Assembly (NCBI GenBank): GCA_003140595.1
Contig: PLKG01000114.1
Span: forward strand, 1 to 35,894
Direction of reading: 5' to 3'
From: Acidimicrobiaceae bacterium
GTDB lineage: Bacteria; Actinomycetota; Acidimicrobiia; Acidimicrobiales; Bog-793
DNA: 35,894 nt
Shown here one piece after another: positions 24,996 through 33,395 of the stretch (position 1 is its first letter; each line of letters begins with the position of its first letter). The notes below the pieces were generated by a model. The model did not search any database. It was not told where the DNA came from and was given only the letters and a program-made list of their open reading frames with translations. The translations under genes and the position numbers were made by a program.

Positions 24996-25022
24996 GGCGC
25001 GCGCAGCTGCACCGCACGCGCC
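24996..25022. terminator. Possible bidirectional terminator between convergent genes
   Basis: GGCGCGCGC (24996-25004) and GCACGCGCC (25014-25022) pair over 9 positions with one mismatch and a 9-base loop, 8 bases after the LCP stop. No T-run. Confidence 0.4.
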
Positions 25023-25102
25023 AATGTACGGGCACCGGCGGTCTTCGCGGTGTCCCAGACCGGACCGGCGGAAATGTGCATCTCCCTGGCCGGGGTGGTG
25101 AG

Positions 25103-26440
25103 TTAGCCCCCGATCGTCTCGACCTGGAGGTCAAAGATCTGGCCGATCAGCTCGAGTCCGGGAAGGTCGTGACCAGCGAACAGCACAGAGTGGTGCGAAG
25201 GCAGCCCCTCCATGAGGGCGTGGCCATTGGGCACCCTTATCACTGCCCCGTTTAGGCAGTCGGAACCAGGGAAGCCTGCATAACCGGTGAGCTCAGCTTC
25301 CACAACCGACAAGGTGTCGAAGGTGGGTCCCAGCTTGACCAGGGTTAGCTCGCCAACGCTGAGACGGGCGTCGATGGCGGTGGCGTTCTCGTCCACAATC
25401 GCGAGCGCTCTCGGGCGCAGCTTCCACTCGACAGCGAATTGGCGGGGCAGAATTCCGAGATAGCCACAGTGAGCGGCGAGGACGTAGTTGGCAGGGTCAT
25501 CGACTTGGGGGAAGGCCGGGATCCGCTCATGTTGCAGCGCCGCCTGACCCATCAAGAAGGGGTAGAGGTTGGTCATCATGACCGGGACCCGAAGGCAACG
25601 GTGCACGATGAACTTGGTCAGCATGGAGACGGTGTCCGCTTCGCAGCCCCAGATCATCTCGCGCTCTGTGTAGAGCAGGTCCCAGGCCAGACACGGAGTG
25701 GTGTCCGAGGAGGCCGACTCATTCAAGCAGTTGATCCCCACCGCCAGGACTGCGTTCTCCTTGTCGAGGTCCTCGCGGACCGCCCGGTAAAGCTTGACCG
25801 CGCTGAGAGTGGCCCGGTCGCCAACGCCCGCGAGGGGGACCCTGTCACGCAGGCTGGCCCATTCCTCTGCGGCATCGGAGTCAGCCATGGCCTTGGCTCG
25901 CGCCCCCAGCTCCTGAAAGCTCCTCTTCTCGATGCGAAGCCCGAACTTGTCACCAATGCGCTGCGAACACTCCTCCTCCCACCAGTAGAACCGCCTGAAG
26001 ATGCCCGGCTGGAATCCGGCCTTTCCGGGATCGTCCTGGTAGACCAGGAATCGGCCGTCACGCAGTTCCCGCCTGGCAGCAAGTGCGCGGCAAGCGGTCT
26101 TCGCTGCATCCAGGGAGTAAGGCGCCATTACCGCCACTCCCTCGGACCGCAGGTAGCTGATGATCTCCCAGTCCCACATCGCCATCGTTCCGAACTCTGA
26201 AGTGAGCACCAGAACCGGCAGGCCGAGCCTGCGGAACTCCTCCAGGTGCCGGTACGCCTCCCCCACCATCTGAGGGAAGACCACCGCGTCGGCTTCGGGC
26301 AACATCGCCCCCAACGGGAGCGGGTCTGCCAGCTCGGCTTCGCCGGCGAGCAACTCGCGCAAGCGGCGGGTCTGGCCGATGAAGTCAGGGTCGTCGGGCG
26401 CAACGAGGTACAGCGGAATAAGGCGTGCTCTCCTCGTCAC
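25103..26440 (-). CDS. L-fucose/L-arabinose isomerase-like protein
   Basis: 445 residues. The sequence follows the aldose-ketose isomerase fold of the FucI/AraA group: an N-terminal Rossmann-like part with ADAVVFPQMVGEA, then GINCLNESASSDTTPCLAW, the metal-site block GCEADTVSMLTKFIVHRC (Glu as expected for the first metal ligand) and AAHCGYLG near the C-terminal domain. It would interconvert an aldose and a ketose in the cytoplasm. Substrate cannot be told; it is divergent from true FucI. GTG at 26440 has GGAG 8 bases upstream and lies 2 bases after the stop of the small Cys-rich gene. Last gene of the long minus-strand operon. Confidence 0.75.
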   Translation of the reverse strand: MTRRARLIPLYLVAPDDPDFIGQTRRLRELLAGEAELADPLPLGAMLPEADAVVFPQMVGEAYRHLEEFRRLGLPVLVLTSEFGTMAMWDWEIISYLRSEGVAVMAPYSLDAAKTACRALAARRELRDGRFLVYQDDPGKAGFQPGIFRRFYWWEEECSQRIGDKFGLRIEKRSFQELGARAKAMADSDAAEEWASLRDRVPLAGVGDRATLSAVKLYRAVREDLDKENAVLAVGINCLNESASSDTTPCLAWDLLYTEREMIWGCEADTVSMLTKFIVHRCLRVPVMMTNLYPFLMGQAALQHERIPAFPQVDDPANYVLAAHCGYLGILPRQFAVEWKLRPRALAIVDENATAIDARLSVGELTLVKLGPTFDTLSVVEAELTGYAGFPGSDCLNGAVIRVPNGHALMEGLPSHHSVLFAGHDLPGLELIGQIFDLQVETIGG

Positions 26441-26442
26441 CG

Positions 26443-26646
26443 TCAGCTCCGGTGACTCACTGGGGTCCCGAGGATCTTGCGGCTCCGGTCGACTTGGTCG
26501 ACGGTGCCGCGCTCGGCGGCGAGCCTCGACCGGCGATCCGGGGGGTCACCAACGCAGAGGAACCGCTCGCGCTCGAGGACTCCCTCTCCGCACGCGCAAC
26601 CGCAGGGAGTACGGGTCACACTGTTCGCCTCGCTTTCACTCGACAT
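26443..26646 (-). CDS. Possible small Cys-rich protein
   Basis: 67 codons that exactly fill the space between two operon genes: ATG at 26646 overlaps the end of the shikimate-dehydrogenase-like gene by 11 bases and the stop lies 2 bases before the isomerase start. The N-terminal third has TPCGCACGEG and ERERFLCVGD (four Cys, CxCxC spacing), which could bind a metal; the rest is charged. A frame on the other strand is also open here, so coding is not certain. The neat spacing is the main argument. No family recognised. Confidence 0.45.
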   Translation of the reverse strand: MSSESEANSVTRTPCGCACGEGVLERERFLCVGDPPDRRSRLAAERGTVDQVDRSRKILGTPVSHRS

Positions 26647-27601
26647 CGCGGGTTGAAGACGAGCTCCGCAGGCCCAGCGCGACATCGGAAAGCTCGCCGA
26701 CGATCTCCGGGGTCATCTCCACCTCGAAGACCTCTTCGATCACACATGTCCATCCGTGTACGAAGTAGCGCCAGCCGTCCTTGACGACCAGACCCCGGCT
26801 TGGTACTTGGCGCTCTGCCTGGTGCAAAAACCCGAGCTCACCGCGGTAGTTGAGCTCCCAGACCAAGGCTCGCTCGGGAAAAACGCCCTCGTCTGTGATC
26901 GGGCTTCCCGGGCTGTCCTTGCCCGTGCCGGTCCCGTTGACGACCAAGGAGCCCGGGGGCACAGACCCGAGCAACCGGTCGTTCTCCAACGGATCGGAGT
27001 TGTGGACGTATTCCACCTTGACGTCCGACCCCAACTGGTTGTGGACCGCGCACATGGATTCGAGCCGTGCCCGGCTGCGATTGACAACGACGATCCGCCG
27101 GGGCCGGTCTTCGCTCGGGCGAGCGGTCATGAGGTGCAGACTGATGGCGAGGCTTGAACCGCCGGCTCCGAACAGGAGCACTTCTGCTCCGCTGGAACCC
27201 CAGTATCCGGCTTCCACGAACTCGTCCAGGGAGCGCCCAGAGGAGATGGGGTCTTTTGCGTGAGCCCGGAAGAGGCCATCGCGTTTGGACAGCGACGAGA
27301 CCTCCCCGCAGAGCTGCGCGTAGGGGTCGATGAAGTCGAACATTTCCCTGCAGGCGGCGAAGAGGTCGATCTTGTGAGTCGTGACCAGACCCCCGAGCTC
27401 CAATGGGTCCAAGGCGATGGCCTGCACGGCGTCTCGGTAGGCCCCCGGCGGGGCGTGCAGGGGAAAGTCACGCCCGTAGATCTCGACATCGCCCAGGCCG
27501 AGGTGCTCCGCCCAGGCCGGGAACACTCGCATGATCGCGGACTTGCCGGTGGTGACGCCGATGAAGGTGAATCGCCGGGTGCGCCGCGACAAAGGTTCCA
27601 T
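26636..27601 (-). CDS. Shikimate dehydrogenase-like NAD(P)-dependent oxidoreductase
   Basis: 321 residues. Two-domain layout of the shikimate/quinate dehydrogenase family: an N-terminal substrate domain with LVTTHKIDL (catalytic-type Lys) and a Rossmann domain with LLFGAGGSSLAISLHL, IVVVNRSRARL and VVNGTGTGKDSPGSP. The usual shikimate-binding SxS motif and the NTD motif are altered: GVTTGKSAIM at the N-terminus and AKDPISSGRSLDEF in the loop, with an Asp still in place. So a different polyol or keto-sugar acid substrate is more likely than shikimate. Starts 3 bases after the aldolase stop; no other aromatic-pathway gene lies in this operon. Confidence 0.8.
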   Translation of the reverse strand: MEPLSRRTRRFTFIGVTTGKSAIMRVFPAWAEHLGLGDVEIYGRDFPLHAPPGAYRDAVQAIALDPLELGGLVTTHKIDLFAACREMFDFIDPYAQLCGEVSSLSKRDGLFRAHAKDPISSGRSLDEFVEAGYWGSSGAEVLLFGAGGSSLAISLHLMTARPSEDRPRRIVVVNRSRARLESMCAVHNQLGSDVKVEYVHNSDPLENDRLLGSVPPGSLVVNGTGTGKDSPGSPITDEGVFPERALVWELNYRGELGFLHQAERQVPSRGLVVKDGWRYFVHGWTCVIEEVFEVEMTPEIVGELSDVALGLRSSSSTRDVE

Positions 27602-27604
27602 CGC

Positions 27605-28249
27605 TCACGCCTGCTTCGCGCGTATCCCGGCCAAGAGCTGTGACGCGTTAGCGCTGATCTGCTCCCAGGCGCGGGCTTCGCGGAGCGCTTTGGGTAGCAG
27701 CTCCCCACCCAGTCCGACAGCCACGGCGCCAGCGGAAAGCCACTCGCGAGCTGTGGCCGGGGAGATCCCACCGGTCGGGATCACCTGCAATCCAGGGAAC
27801 GGTCCGAACAAAGCCTTCAGGTGCCCGACCCCCACCGTGGAAGCGGGGAACAGCTTGACCACGATGGCCCCCGTCCTCGATGCGGCGGCAACTTCTGACG
27901 GAGTCATGACACCCGGCACCGCAAGCAACCCTGTGGCGAGCATGCCCGAAAACAGCCGCTCGTCGAGGTGGGGGCACACGAGAAAGTCGGCCCCCGCCTG
28001 AGCAGCCGCACGCGCCTGCTCAGGTGTCGTGATCGTCCCGGCACCGAGGAGAAGCTTGCTGCCGAGCCGTCTGCGAACCTCGGTAATCGCGGCATCGACG
28101 CCAGGCGTCGTAAATGTCAGCTCGATCGCCGTGAGGCCTCCGCCAACGAACGCCTCGGTGATGTCGATGGCTTCTTGGCAGTCGTCGGCCCGCACGACGG
28201 CGATCACCTTTGCCGCCCGCAGGCCCTCGAGGACTTCGGTGGCGCTCAT
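27605..28249 (-). CDS. 2-keto-3-deoxy-6-phosphogluconate-type aldolase
   Basis: 214 residues, the standard length of KDPG/KHG aldolases. Catalytic E43 in AIELTFTTP, GAGTITTPEQA, CPHLDERL, the Schiff-base K132 in VVKLFPAS, and the phosphate-binding PTGGIS and AVGLGGEL segments are all present. It would cleave a 2-keto-3-deoxy-6-phospho-sugar acid to pyruvate and a three-carbon aldehyde phosphate. ATG at 28249 overlaps the upstream stop as ATGA. KDPG itself or the galactose epimer are both possible. No sugar-acid dehydratase that would make such a substrate is found in the window. Confidence 0.92.
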   Translation of the reverse strand: MSATEVLEGLRAAKVIAVVRADDCQEAIDITEAFVGGGLTAIELTFTTPGVDAAITEVRRRLGSKLLLGAGTITTPEQARAAAQAGADFLVCPHLDERLFSGMLATGLLAVPGVMTPSEVAAASRTGAIVVKLFPASTVGVGHLKALFGPFPGLQVIPTGGISPATAREWLSAGAVAVGLGGELLPKALREARAWEQISANASQLLAGIRAKQA

Positions 28250-29259
28250 AGCGGATACCTCGGTGCTCGCCCGGAGAGGACGGCCAACAGGTCCTCCAGT
28301 GCCATCGCTCCCATCGCCGCGGTGGCTTCTGCTGTGTGGGGGCCCATGTGCGGCGTCAAGAGCACGTCGTCTCGCTGCAGCAGCGGATGACCGGCAGGCG
28401 GGGGCTCCTCGACGAGAACGTCGAGGGCGGCCGCCCGGAGGGGGCCCTCCTCCAGAGCCCACAGGAGACCGGCCTCGTCTATCAAGGCTCCCCTCGCCGT
28501 GTTGATGAGCGCTGCGCCAGGCTTCAACCGCTCCAGCAGCGACCGGCCCACCATCCCTCTGGTCTCCGCGGTAAGTGGGGCGTGCAGGGAGACGAAGTCC
28601 GACTCCGCGACAAGGGTGCCGAGCTCGACCAGGGTGGCCGCCTCGCTCCTCGACACGTTCGGGTCGTGGGCGACCACCCGCAGGCCCAACGCGGCCGCTT
28701 TTGCAGCCACGAGCGAGCCGATCCGACCCAGGCCGATGATGCCTAGAGTCCTGCCGGCAACCTCGAAGCCACTCAGCGCCGGCCATTCGCCGGCACGGGC
28801 CCGCTCGCGCCCTGCCACAAACGGGCGCGCCAGAGCCAGGAGGAGGGCAATGGTCAGCTCGGCCACCGCATTTGCATTCGCGCCCGGTGTGACAGTCACC
28901 GTCACCCCGTAACGAGCCGCGGCTGCAAGGTCGACCCGGTCCGTGCCCACGCCGTAACGGGCCACCACGCGCAGGCGGGGCGCCCCCGCGAATACTTCCC
29001 GGCTCACGTGGTCGAGGCCACAGAGCAGGCCGTCGGCGTCGCGGACAGCTTGCGCCAGCGCGTCGGCGGCGAGTGGGCCGGGACAGTAACGGACCACACC
29101 CACCTCCGCCTCGAGCCGTCGCCGCAGACCCGGGTCGTGCATGCCGAACGACCGGGGCGTCACCACTACCACGCAGTCAGACAGTGCGCGCGGCCGCACA
29201 TCAGCAACAGCTGCGGGTGCGCCTGCCGCCACAGGACCATGAGCCAGATCATCGGTCAT
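28246..29259 (-). CDS. D-isomer-specific 2-hydroxyacid dehydrogenase
   Basis: 337 residues, related to phosphoglycerate and hydroxypyruvate dehydrogenases but without the SerA C-terminal domains. NAD-binding GLGRIGSLVAAKAAALG with the acidic HDP at the end of the second strand, the catalytic Arg in NTARGALID, Glu in LDVLVEEPP and His in LTPHMGPHT are all in place. The N-terminus (about 25 residues before VVVVTPRSFG) is longer than usual; ATG at 29259 is supported by the ATGA overlap with the cupin gene. It would reduce a 2-keto acid or oxidise a D-2-hydroxyacid in the sugar route. Confidence 0.9.
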   Translation of the reverse strand: MTDDLAHGPVAAGAPAAVADVRPRALSDCVVVVTPRSFGMHDPGLRRRLEAEVGVVRYCPGPLAADALAQAVRDADGLLCGLDHVSREVFAGAPRLRVVARYGVGTDRVDLAAAARYGVTVTVTPGANANAVAELTIALLLALARPFVAGRERARAGEWPALSGFEVAGRTLGIIGLGRIGSLVAAKAAALGLRVVAHDPNVSRSEAATLVELGTLVAESDFVSLHAPLTAETRGMVGRSLLERLKPGAALINTARGALIDEAGLLWALEEGPLRAAALDVLVEEPPPAGHPLLQRDDVLLTPHMGPHTAEATAAMGAMALEDLLAVLSGRAPRYPL

Positions 29260-29840
29260 CGCAGCACAACGCCTTCCGGCGTCCGCAGCACCCGCTCAGG
29301 GAATCCTGTCTTCTCAATGGTCCCGTAGTCGTGACCTGCCTGGCCCGGATAGACGGCAAGGAAGACGAAGGGCTCCTCACCGGTGTTCACGGTGCGGTGT
29401 GCCCAGTAAGGAGGCACGTAGGCAAGGGCGCCCGGGCCCATCGACTTCGCCGCCCTGCCGCCGTCCTCTGTCATCAAGAGCAGGTAACCGTGACCCGAGA
29501 GCCCGAGGTAGACCTCGCCCGTGTCCCGCGCCGCGTGGTAGTGGCCCTTGGTCATGAAGTACTCGTCACCGACGGTCCCTGGCTGAAGAACCGTGGTGCA
29601 ACAGATCAGCTGGCCCACCTCTTCGGGGACGTCGTATTGGAGGACCTCGTAGACGAGCGGGTCGCCGTCCTTTACGAGCTGAGACAGGGCTTGTTCGTCC
29701 GCGTAGGCGCCGTGCATGTCCGAGACGCGCCGCTCGGTTCGAGACGTGTGCGGTTCGAGGGCCCCAGAACGGAAGTCGACGATCAGGGCGAAGGGGTCCA
29801 AGGGTTTCAAGGTCACGGTTTCGTCACCACTTTCGGTCAT
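29256..29840 (-). CDS. Cupin-type phosphoglucose isomerase-like protein
   Basis: 194 residues. The cupin motif TKGHYHAARDTGEVYLGLSG gives the metal set H100, H102, E109, with H148 in YWAHRT, as in the archaeal/bacterial GPI family (Pfam GPI). These enzymes interconvert glucose-6-P and fructose-6-P, and the presence of one inside a sugar operon suggests an aldose-ketose phosphate isomerisation of a related phosphosugar. ATG at 29840 overlaps the alcohol dehydrogenase stop (ATGA); the frame is open far upstream but only as antisense-like sequence within that gene. Confidence 0.88.
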   Translation of the reverse strand: MTESGDETVTLKPLDPFALIVDFRSGALEPHTSRTERRVSDMHGAYADEQALSQLVKDGDPLVYEVLQYDVPEEVGQLICCTTVLQPGTVGDEYFMTKGHYHAARDTGEVYLGLSGHGYLLLMTEDGGRAAKSMGPGALAYVPPYWAHRTVNTGEEPFVFLAVYPGQAGHDYGTIEKTGFPERVLRTPEGVVLR

Positions 29841-30877
29841 GGCTCGATCACGACTTTCAGGGCCCGGCCCGAGCCGGCGAGTGCGAAGGCGTCCCCGGCC
29901 GAGGCCAGGTCGAATCGCGCATCGATAAGGGAGCTCACATCCACCAGGCCGCCGACGATCAGATGGAGCGCCGCACGGCACTCGTCGTTGGTGCTCGCCG
30001 TGGTCCCCGTGACGACGAGCTCCTTGTAGTGGATGAGGTTGCTGTCGAGCTCGATCCGGGAACGATCCCGGGGAAGCCCTGCGAAGAAGTTGACGCGCCC
30101 CCCAGGTCCGGCGAGCTCCAGCGCCTGGCCTTGGGCAGCGGCGACCGGGGCCGCCACCACCACCGCGTCGGCACCCCTGGTCGCGCCAGCGTCCTCTAGA
30201 GCTGCCTGCAGCTCCTCGAGGTTGGCGTCGTGGACAGATGTTGCACCCCAGGCGAGGGCCCGTTGGCGACGGTCGACGTTGGGCTCGCAGACGACCACGG
30301 TGCTGGCTCCGGCGAGGCGCGCCAGCGCGACATGGAAAAGGCCTATCGGACCCGCGCCGTAGACCACAACGACGTCTTCGTCTCCGATACGGCAGGCTCG
30401 AGAGCCGCGCAACGCGCACGCGAGGGGCTCTGCCAGCGCTACCGCGGCGGGGTCCGTGCCATCGCCGAAGCGAAGCAGGTTGCCCTGGTCCACCAAGTCG
30501 CGCCGCAGCAGAACGTATTCGGCGAAGCCCCCGTCCTCGGTGATGCCGACGGCCCGTGGCTCGGCACACAGGTTGACCTGGCCCCGATGACACTCGCGAC
30601 AGTGGCCACACCCGTAGTTGGGCGCCACGAAGACGCTCTCTCCTACGCTGGCCGCCGCCCCATCGCCGGTCTCGACGACGGTCCCGGCGATCTCGTGGCC
30701 GGGAATGCGCCCGGAGTTGCCGGCGTAGGCGCGGTGGGACCCAGCGGTGATCCGCAAGTCAGTCCCACAGATCGAGCTGGCATCCACCTTGAGCAGGGCC
30801 TCACCCTCGCCTGGGTGTGGCCGGGTCCGCTCCTCCAACAAGAGCGAACCTGGGCCCCGGTACACGAGGGCCTTCAT
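29837..30877 (-). CDS. Zinc-dependent alcohol/polyol dehydrogenase
   Basis: 346 residues of the medium-chain dehydrogenase family, sorbitol/threonine dehydrogenase branch. Catalytic zinc ligands in SSICGTDLR and PGHEIAG; the four-Cys structural zinc site CGHCRECHRGQVNLC is complete; Rossmann motif VVYGAGPIGLFHV, with VCEPN after the second strand. ATG at 30877 (MKALVYRGPG) is the natural start and overlaps the upstream stop as ATGA. Likely oxidises a secondary hydroxyl of a sugar, polyol or their phosphate. Confidence 0.92.
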   Translation of the reverse strand: MKALVYRGPGSLLLEERTRPHPGEGEALLKVDASSICGTDLRITAGSHRAYAGNSGRIPGHEIAGTVVETGDGAAASVGESVFVAPNYGCGHCRECHRGQVNLCAEPRAVGITEDGGFAEYVLLRRDLVDQGNLLRFGDGTDPAAVALAEPLACALRGSRACRIGDEDVVVVYGAGPIGLFHVALARLAGASTVVVCEPNVDRRQRALAWGATSVHDANLEELQAALEDAGATRGADAVVVAAPVAAAQGQALELAGPGGRVNFFAGLPRDRSRIELDSNLIHYKELVVTGTTASTNDECRAALHLIVGGLVDVSSLIDARFDLASAGDAFALAGSGRALKVVIEP

Positions 30878-31908
30878 GATTCCGCTACCTGATCGGCCAC
30901 CAACACCGGGCGGCCCTCCAGCCACGAGGTGTTCGAAGCACGAACCGCGGCGACAGCGGCGCGGCCGTCGCCGGCCCCCACGGCAGGGGCACAGCCACTC
31001 AATGCTGCTTGCACGAAAGCAGCCAGTTCCGCGCGGTAGCCCGGCTCGAAGCGTTGCGGCCAGGACGCGAAGGTCGGGGTCTCCCCGGTGCCCCGGGAGC
31101 GGATCTCGAGCAGGGGCATGGCGCGGTTCTGCCCCACGACCAAGAGGCCCTCGGTGCCGAGCACCTCGGCCCGGGCGTCATAGCCGTAGTCGGCAGGGCA
31201 GGTCCCGTCTATGGTCCCGATGGCGCCGCTGGCGAAGCGGAGCGAGACGACCACGTTGTCGTAGAAGTCGGGAGCAGTTACACCCCGCTCGTGGCCCTTG
31301 AAGTTGGCCGTCTCGGCATAGACCCGCTCGATCTCCGACCCGACCAGCCAGCGCACGCAGTCGAAGTCGTGGCTGTTCACCTCAGCGAGCATCCCGTTTG
31401 AGCGACGCAGATCATGTGCCCATGCCGGCGGTAGCCCCGGGCCGCGGGTGAGGGACTTGACGACCATTGGCGTGCCGACGTCGCCAGCCTCGATCCTGCG
31501 CTTGGCCTCCAGGAACTCCGGCTGGAAACGCCTCACGAAACCGACCTGGAAGACGACGCCTGCCGTCTTTGCGCCAGCGGCCATAGAGTCGCACTCTTCC
31601 AAGGTCAGCGCCATGGGCTTTTCGCAGAAGATGTGCTTGCCCGCGCCTGCGGCGAGCACGGCAAGCTCGGCGTGGGCGAAGGTGGGAACGGTGATCACGA
31701 CACCGTCGAAGGCCGCCCCGGAGAGTGCCTGCTCCAGGTCAGGAAAGACCGGTACTCCCAGCTCTGCCCCCGCCCTGTCACCCACGTCGGCGTCGGCGTC
31801 GACAACGCAGGCGAGCTCAGTATCGGGGATCGACCCGGCGGCATTGCGTGCATGCACCATCCCCACGCGCCCGGCGCCGACCACGGCGAGCTGGAACCGA
31901 CTTCTCAT
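30874..31908 (-). CDS. Gfo/Idh/MocA family sugar dehydrogenase
   Basis: 344 residues. N-terminal Rossmann fold with LAVVGAGRVGMVHARN, the family motif HIFCEKPMALTLEE (Lys next to the nicotinamide), and the substrate domain with GMLAEVNSHDFDCVRWLVG, where the His/Asp pair is the usual catalytic set; similar to inositol 2-dehydrogenase-like members. Coupled on both sides by ATGA overlaps. With the zinc dehydrogenase next door it offers two separate sugar oxidation steps. Substrate unknown. Confidence 0.92.
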   Translation of the reverse strand: MRSRFQLAVVGAGRVGMVHARNAAGSIPDTELACVVDADADVGDRAGAELGVPVFPDLEQALSGAAFDGVVITVPTFAHAELAVLAAGAGKHIFCEKPMALTLEECDSMAAGAKTAGVVFQVGFVRRFQPEFLEAKRRIEAGDVGTPMVVKSLTRGPGLPPAWAHDLRRSNGMLAEVNSHDFDCVRWLVGSEIERVYAETANFKGHERGVTAPDFYDNVVVSLRFASGAIGTIDGTCPADYGYDARAEVLGTEGLLVVGQNRAMPLLEIRSRGTGETPTFASWPQRFEPGYRAELAAFVQAALSGCAPAVGAGDGRAAVAAVRASNTSWLEGRPVLVADQVAES

Positions 31909-33395
31909 GCGTGCACCTCATCGTGTGGCGGAACGAGCAGATCGATGACGGCCCGATAGTCACCTTTGCGCCGGTCGTAAAGCGACTGCAGGGAGGAGTC
32001 GGGCATGATGCGGCCTGCCTCGGCGGTGGTGGTCAAAGCGGTTGCAGCCAGGTCGTCAACAGCCCCGACGGCTGCCGCTGCCACCATGGCGGCCCCCCAG
32101 CAGCTGAAGCTCTCCCGCTTCAGGCGCACGTAGGGCAGTCCCAACGCTGAGGCCTTGATTCGGTTCCAGAGGGCATCGGCGCCGCCACCGCCGATCACCC
32201 GCACGTCACGCGGTACAAGGTCCGGGAATAGCTCGAGGGTCCTCTCCAAGAAACCCGCGTACTCGAAAGCGACGCTCTCCAACACGGCGCGGGCAAGGTC
32301 ACCGCGGGTTTGGGACAGGTCGAGACCGACCCAGGCTCCCCGGGCCTCCGGCGCGGACGGCAGGATGCGACCTCCCAGATGCGGTACAAAAAGCAGCCGC
32401 CCGGCCGGGCACGCCGCCGCCTCCTCGATGAGCCGATCCAGCGGGGGGTCGCCCAGCACCCGGGGAAGCCAGCGGAGCAGGTCTCCACCGGCGAGGTAGG
32501 CGAGCGAGATCCACTGTCCCGGGACTGCGCCCCGCATCTGCACAAGTGTCCGGGAAAGGTCCGGTCTGAACGCAGTTGTGGACAACGCCAGGACCGAGGC
32601 AGTGCCCGCCGTGTCAAGCAACTGGCCGTCCTCGACCATGCCAGCGCCGAGCGCTCCCGCTGCGGTGTCTCCCAGTCCCGCCGCCACCGGGGTACCTGCC
32701 AGGAGCCCGCAGTCGCGGGCAGCGGACACGCCTAGGCAGCCGACACGTTCAGTCGGGGTGACGATACGGGGCAGCTTTGCCAGCTCTACTCCGATGACCG
32801 AGGTGAGCTCGCCTGACCAGGTTGCGCTCGCGGCGTCGGCTAGCCCGCTGAAATGAAGATGAGTCGTGTCGAGGTAGGCCTCTGTGGCATCAAGGTCACA
32901 GAGTCTGCCCGCCACGAACGCGTTCGGGACGACGAACTTGGTCACCAGCCGGTACTGCTCGGTGCGCCACCGGCGCCACCAAGCGATCTTGGCGGCGTGG
33001 GCGACCATCGGCGGGCAGCCTGTGAGCTCGACGAACCTGTCGCCCAGGCTCTCGGCGATCTCCTCCACCTCCGGCCGGCAGCGCGAGTCGAGCCAGGAAT
33101 CGTAAGGCGTTACCGCCCGACCGTCGGGGCCGATGCCGAGAATTCCCGCCATCTGACCGGCCACAGCGATACAGGCGACATCGCCGGCATGGCCCGAGCC
33201 GGCGACACAGGAAGCGATCGCGACAGTCGCCGCCCTGTAGAAGTCCTCGGGCTCCTGCTCGACTTCATCGGCGGCGCGCCGGTTAAGGGCCAGCGGAACT
33301 GAGGCCTCGCCGAGACAGGCACCGCTTAGCTCGAACACCGCCGCCTTCACACTCTGGGTGCCCACGTCAACCCCTACGAAGACGGGCCCACTCAT
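31905..33395 (-). CDS. FGGY-family carbohydrate kinase (xylulokinase-like)
   Basis: 496 residues, the normal length. N-terminal FGGY domain with GVDVGTQSVKAAVFE and AVAGQMAGILGIG, the DSWLDSR active-site segment, phosphate-binding GLGDTAAGALGAG in the C-terminal domain, LLFVPHLGGR and RVIGGGGADALWNRIKA. FGGY kinases phosphorylate ketoses, polyols or cyclitols. It is closest in pattern to the xylulokinase branch. First metabolic gene after the regulator, coupled by ATGA; a ketose made by the isomerase-like last gene is a possible substrate. Confidence 0.92.
   Translation of the reverse strand: MSGPVFVGVDVGTQSVKAAVFELSGACLGEASVPLALNRRAADEVEQEPEDFYRAATVAIASCVAGSGHAGDVACIAVAGQMAGILGIGPDGRAVTPYDSWLDSRCRPEVEEIAESLGDRFVELTGCPPMVAHAAKIAWWRRWRTEQYRLVTKFVVPNAFVAGRLCDLDATEAYLDTTHLHFSGLADAASATWSGELTSVIGVELAKLPRIVTPTERVGCLGVSAARDCGLLAGTPVAAGLGDTAAGALGAGMVEDGQLLDTAGTASVLALSTTAFRPDLSRTLVQMRGAVPGQWISLAYLAGGDLLRWLPRVLGDPPLDRLIEEAAACPAGRLLFVPHLGGRILPSAPEARGAWVGLDLSQTRGDLARAVLESVAFEYAGFLERTLELFPDLVPRDVRVIGGGGADALWNRIKASALGLPYVRLKRESFSCWGAAMVAAAAVGAVDDLAATALTTTAEAGRIMPDSSLQSLYDRRKGDYRAVIDLLVPPHDEVHA

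Noticed and set aside
26425-26784. Plus-strand open frame opposite the small Cys-rich gene
   Set aside because: Runs antisense into the shikimate-dehydrogenase-like gene and has no ribosome site; typical high-GC shadow.
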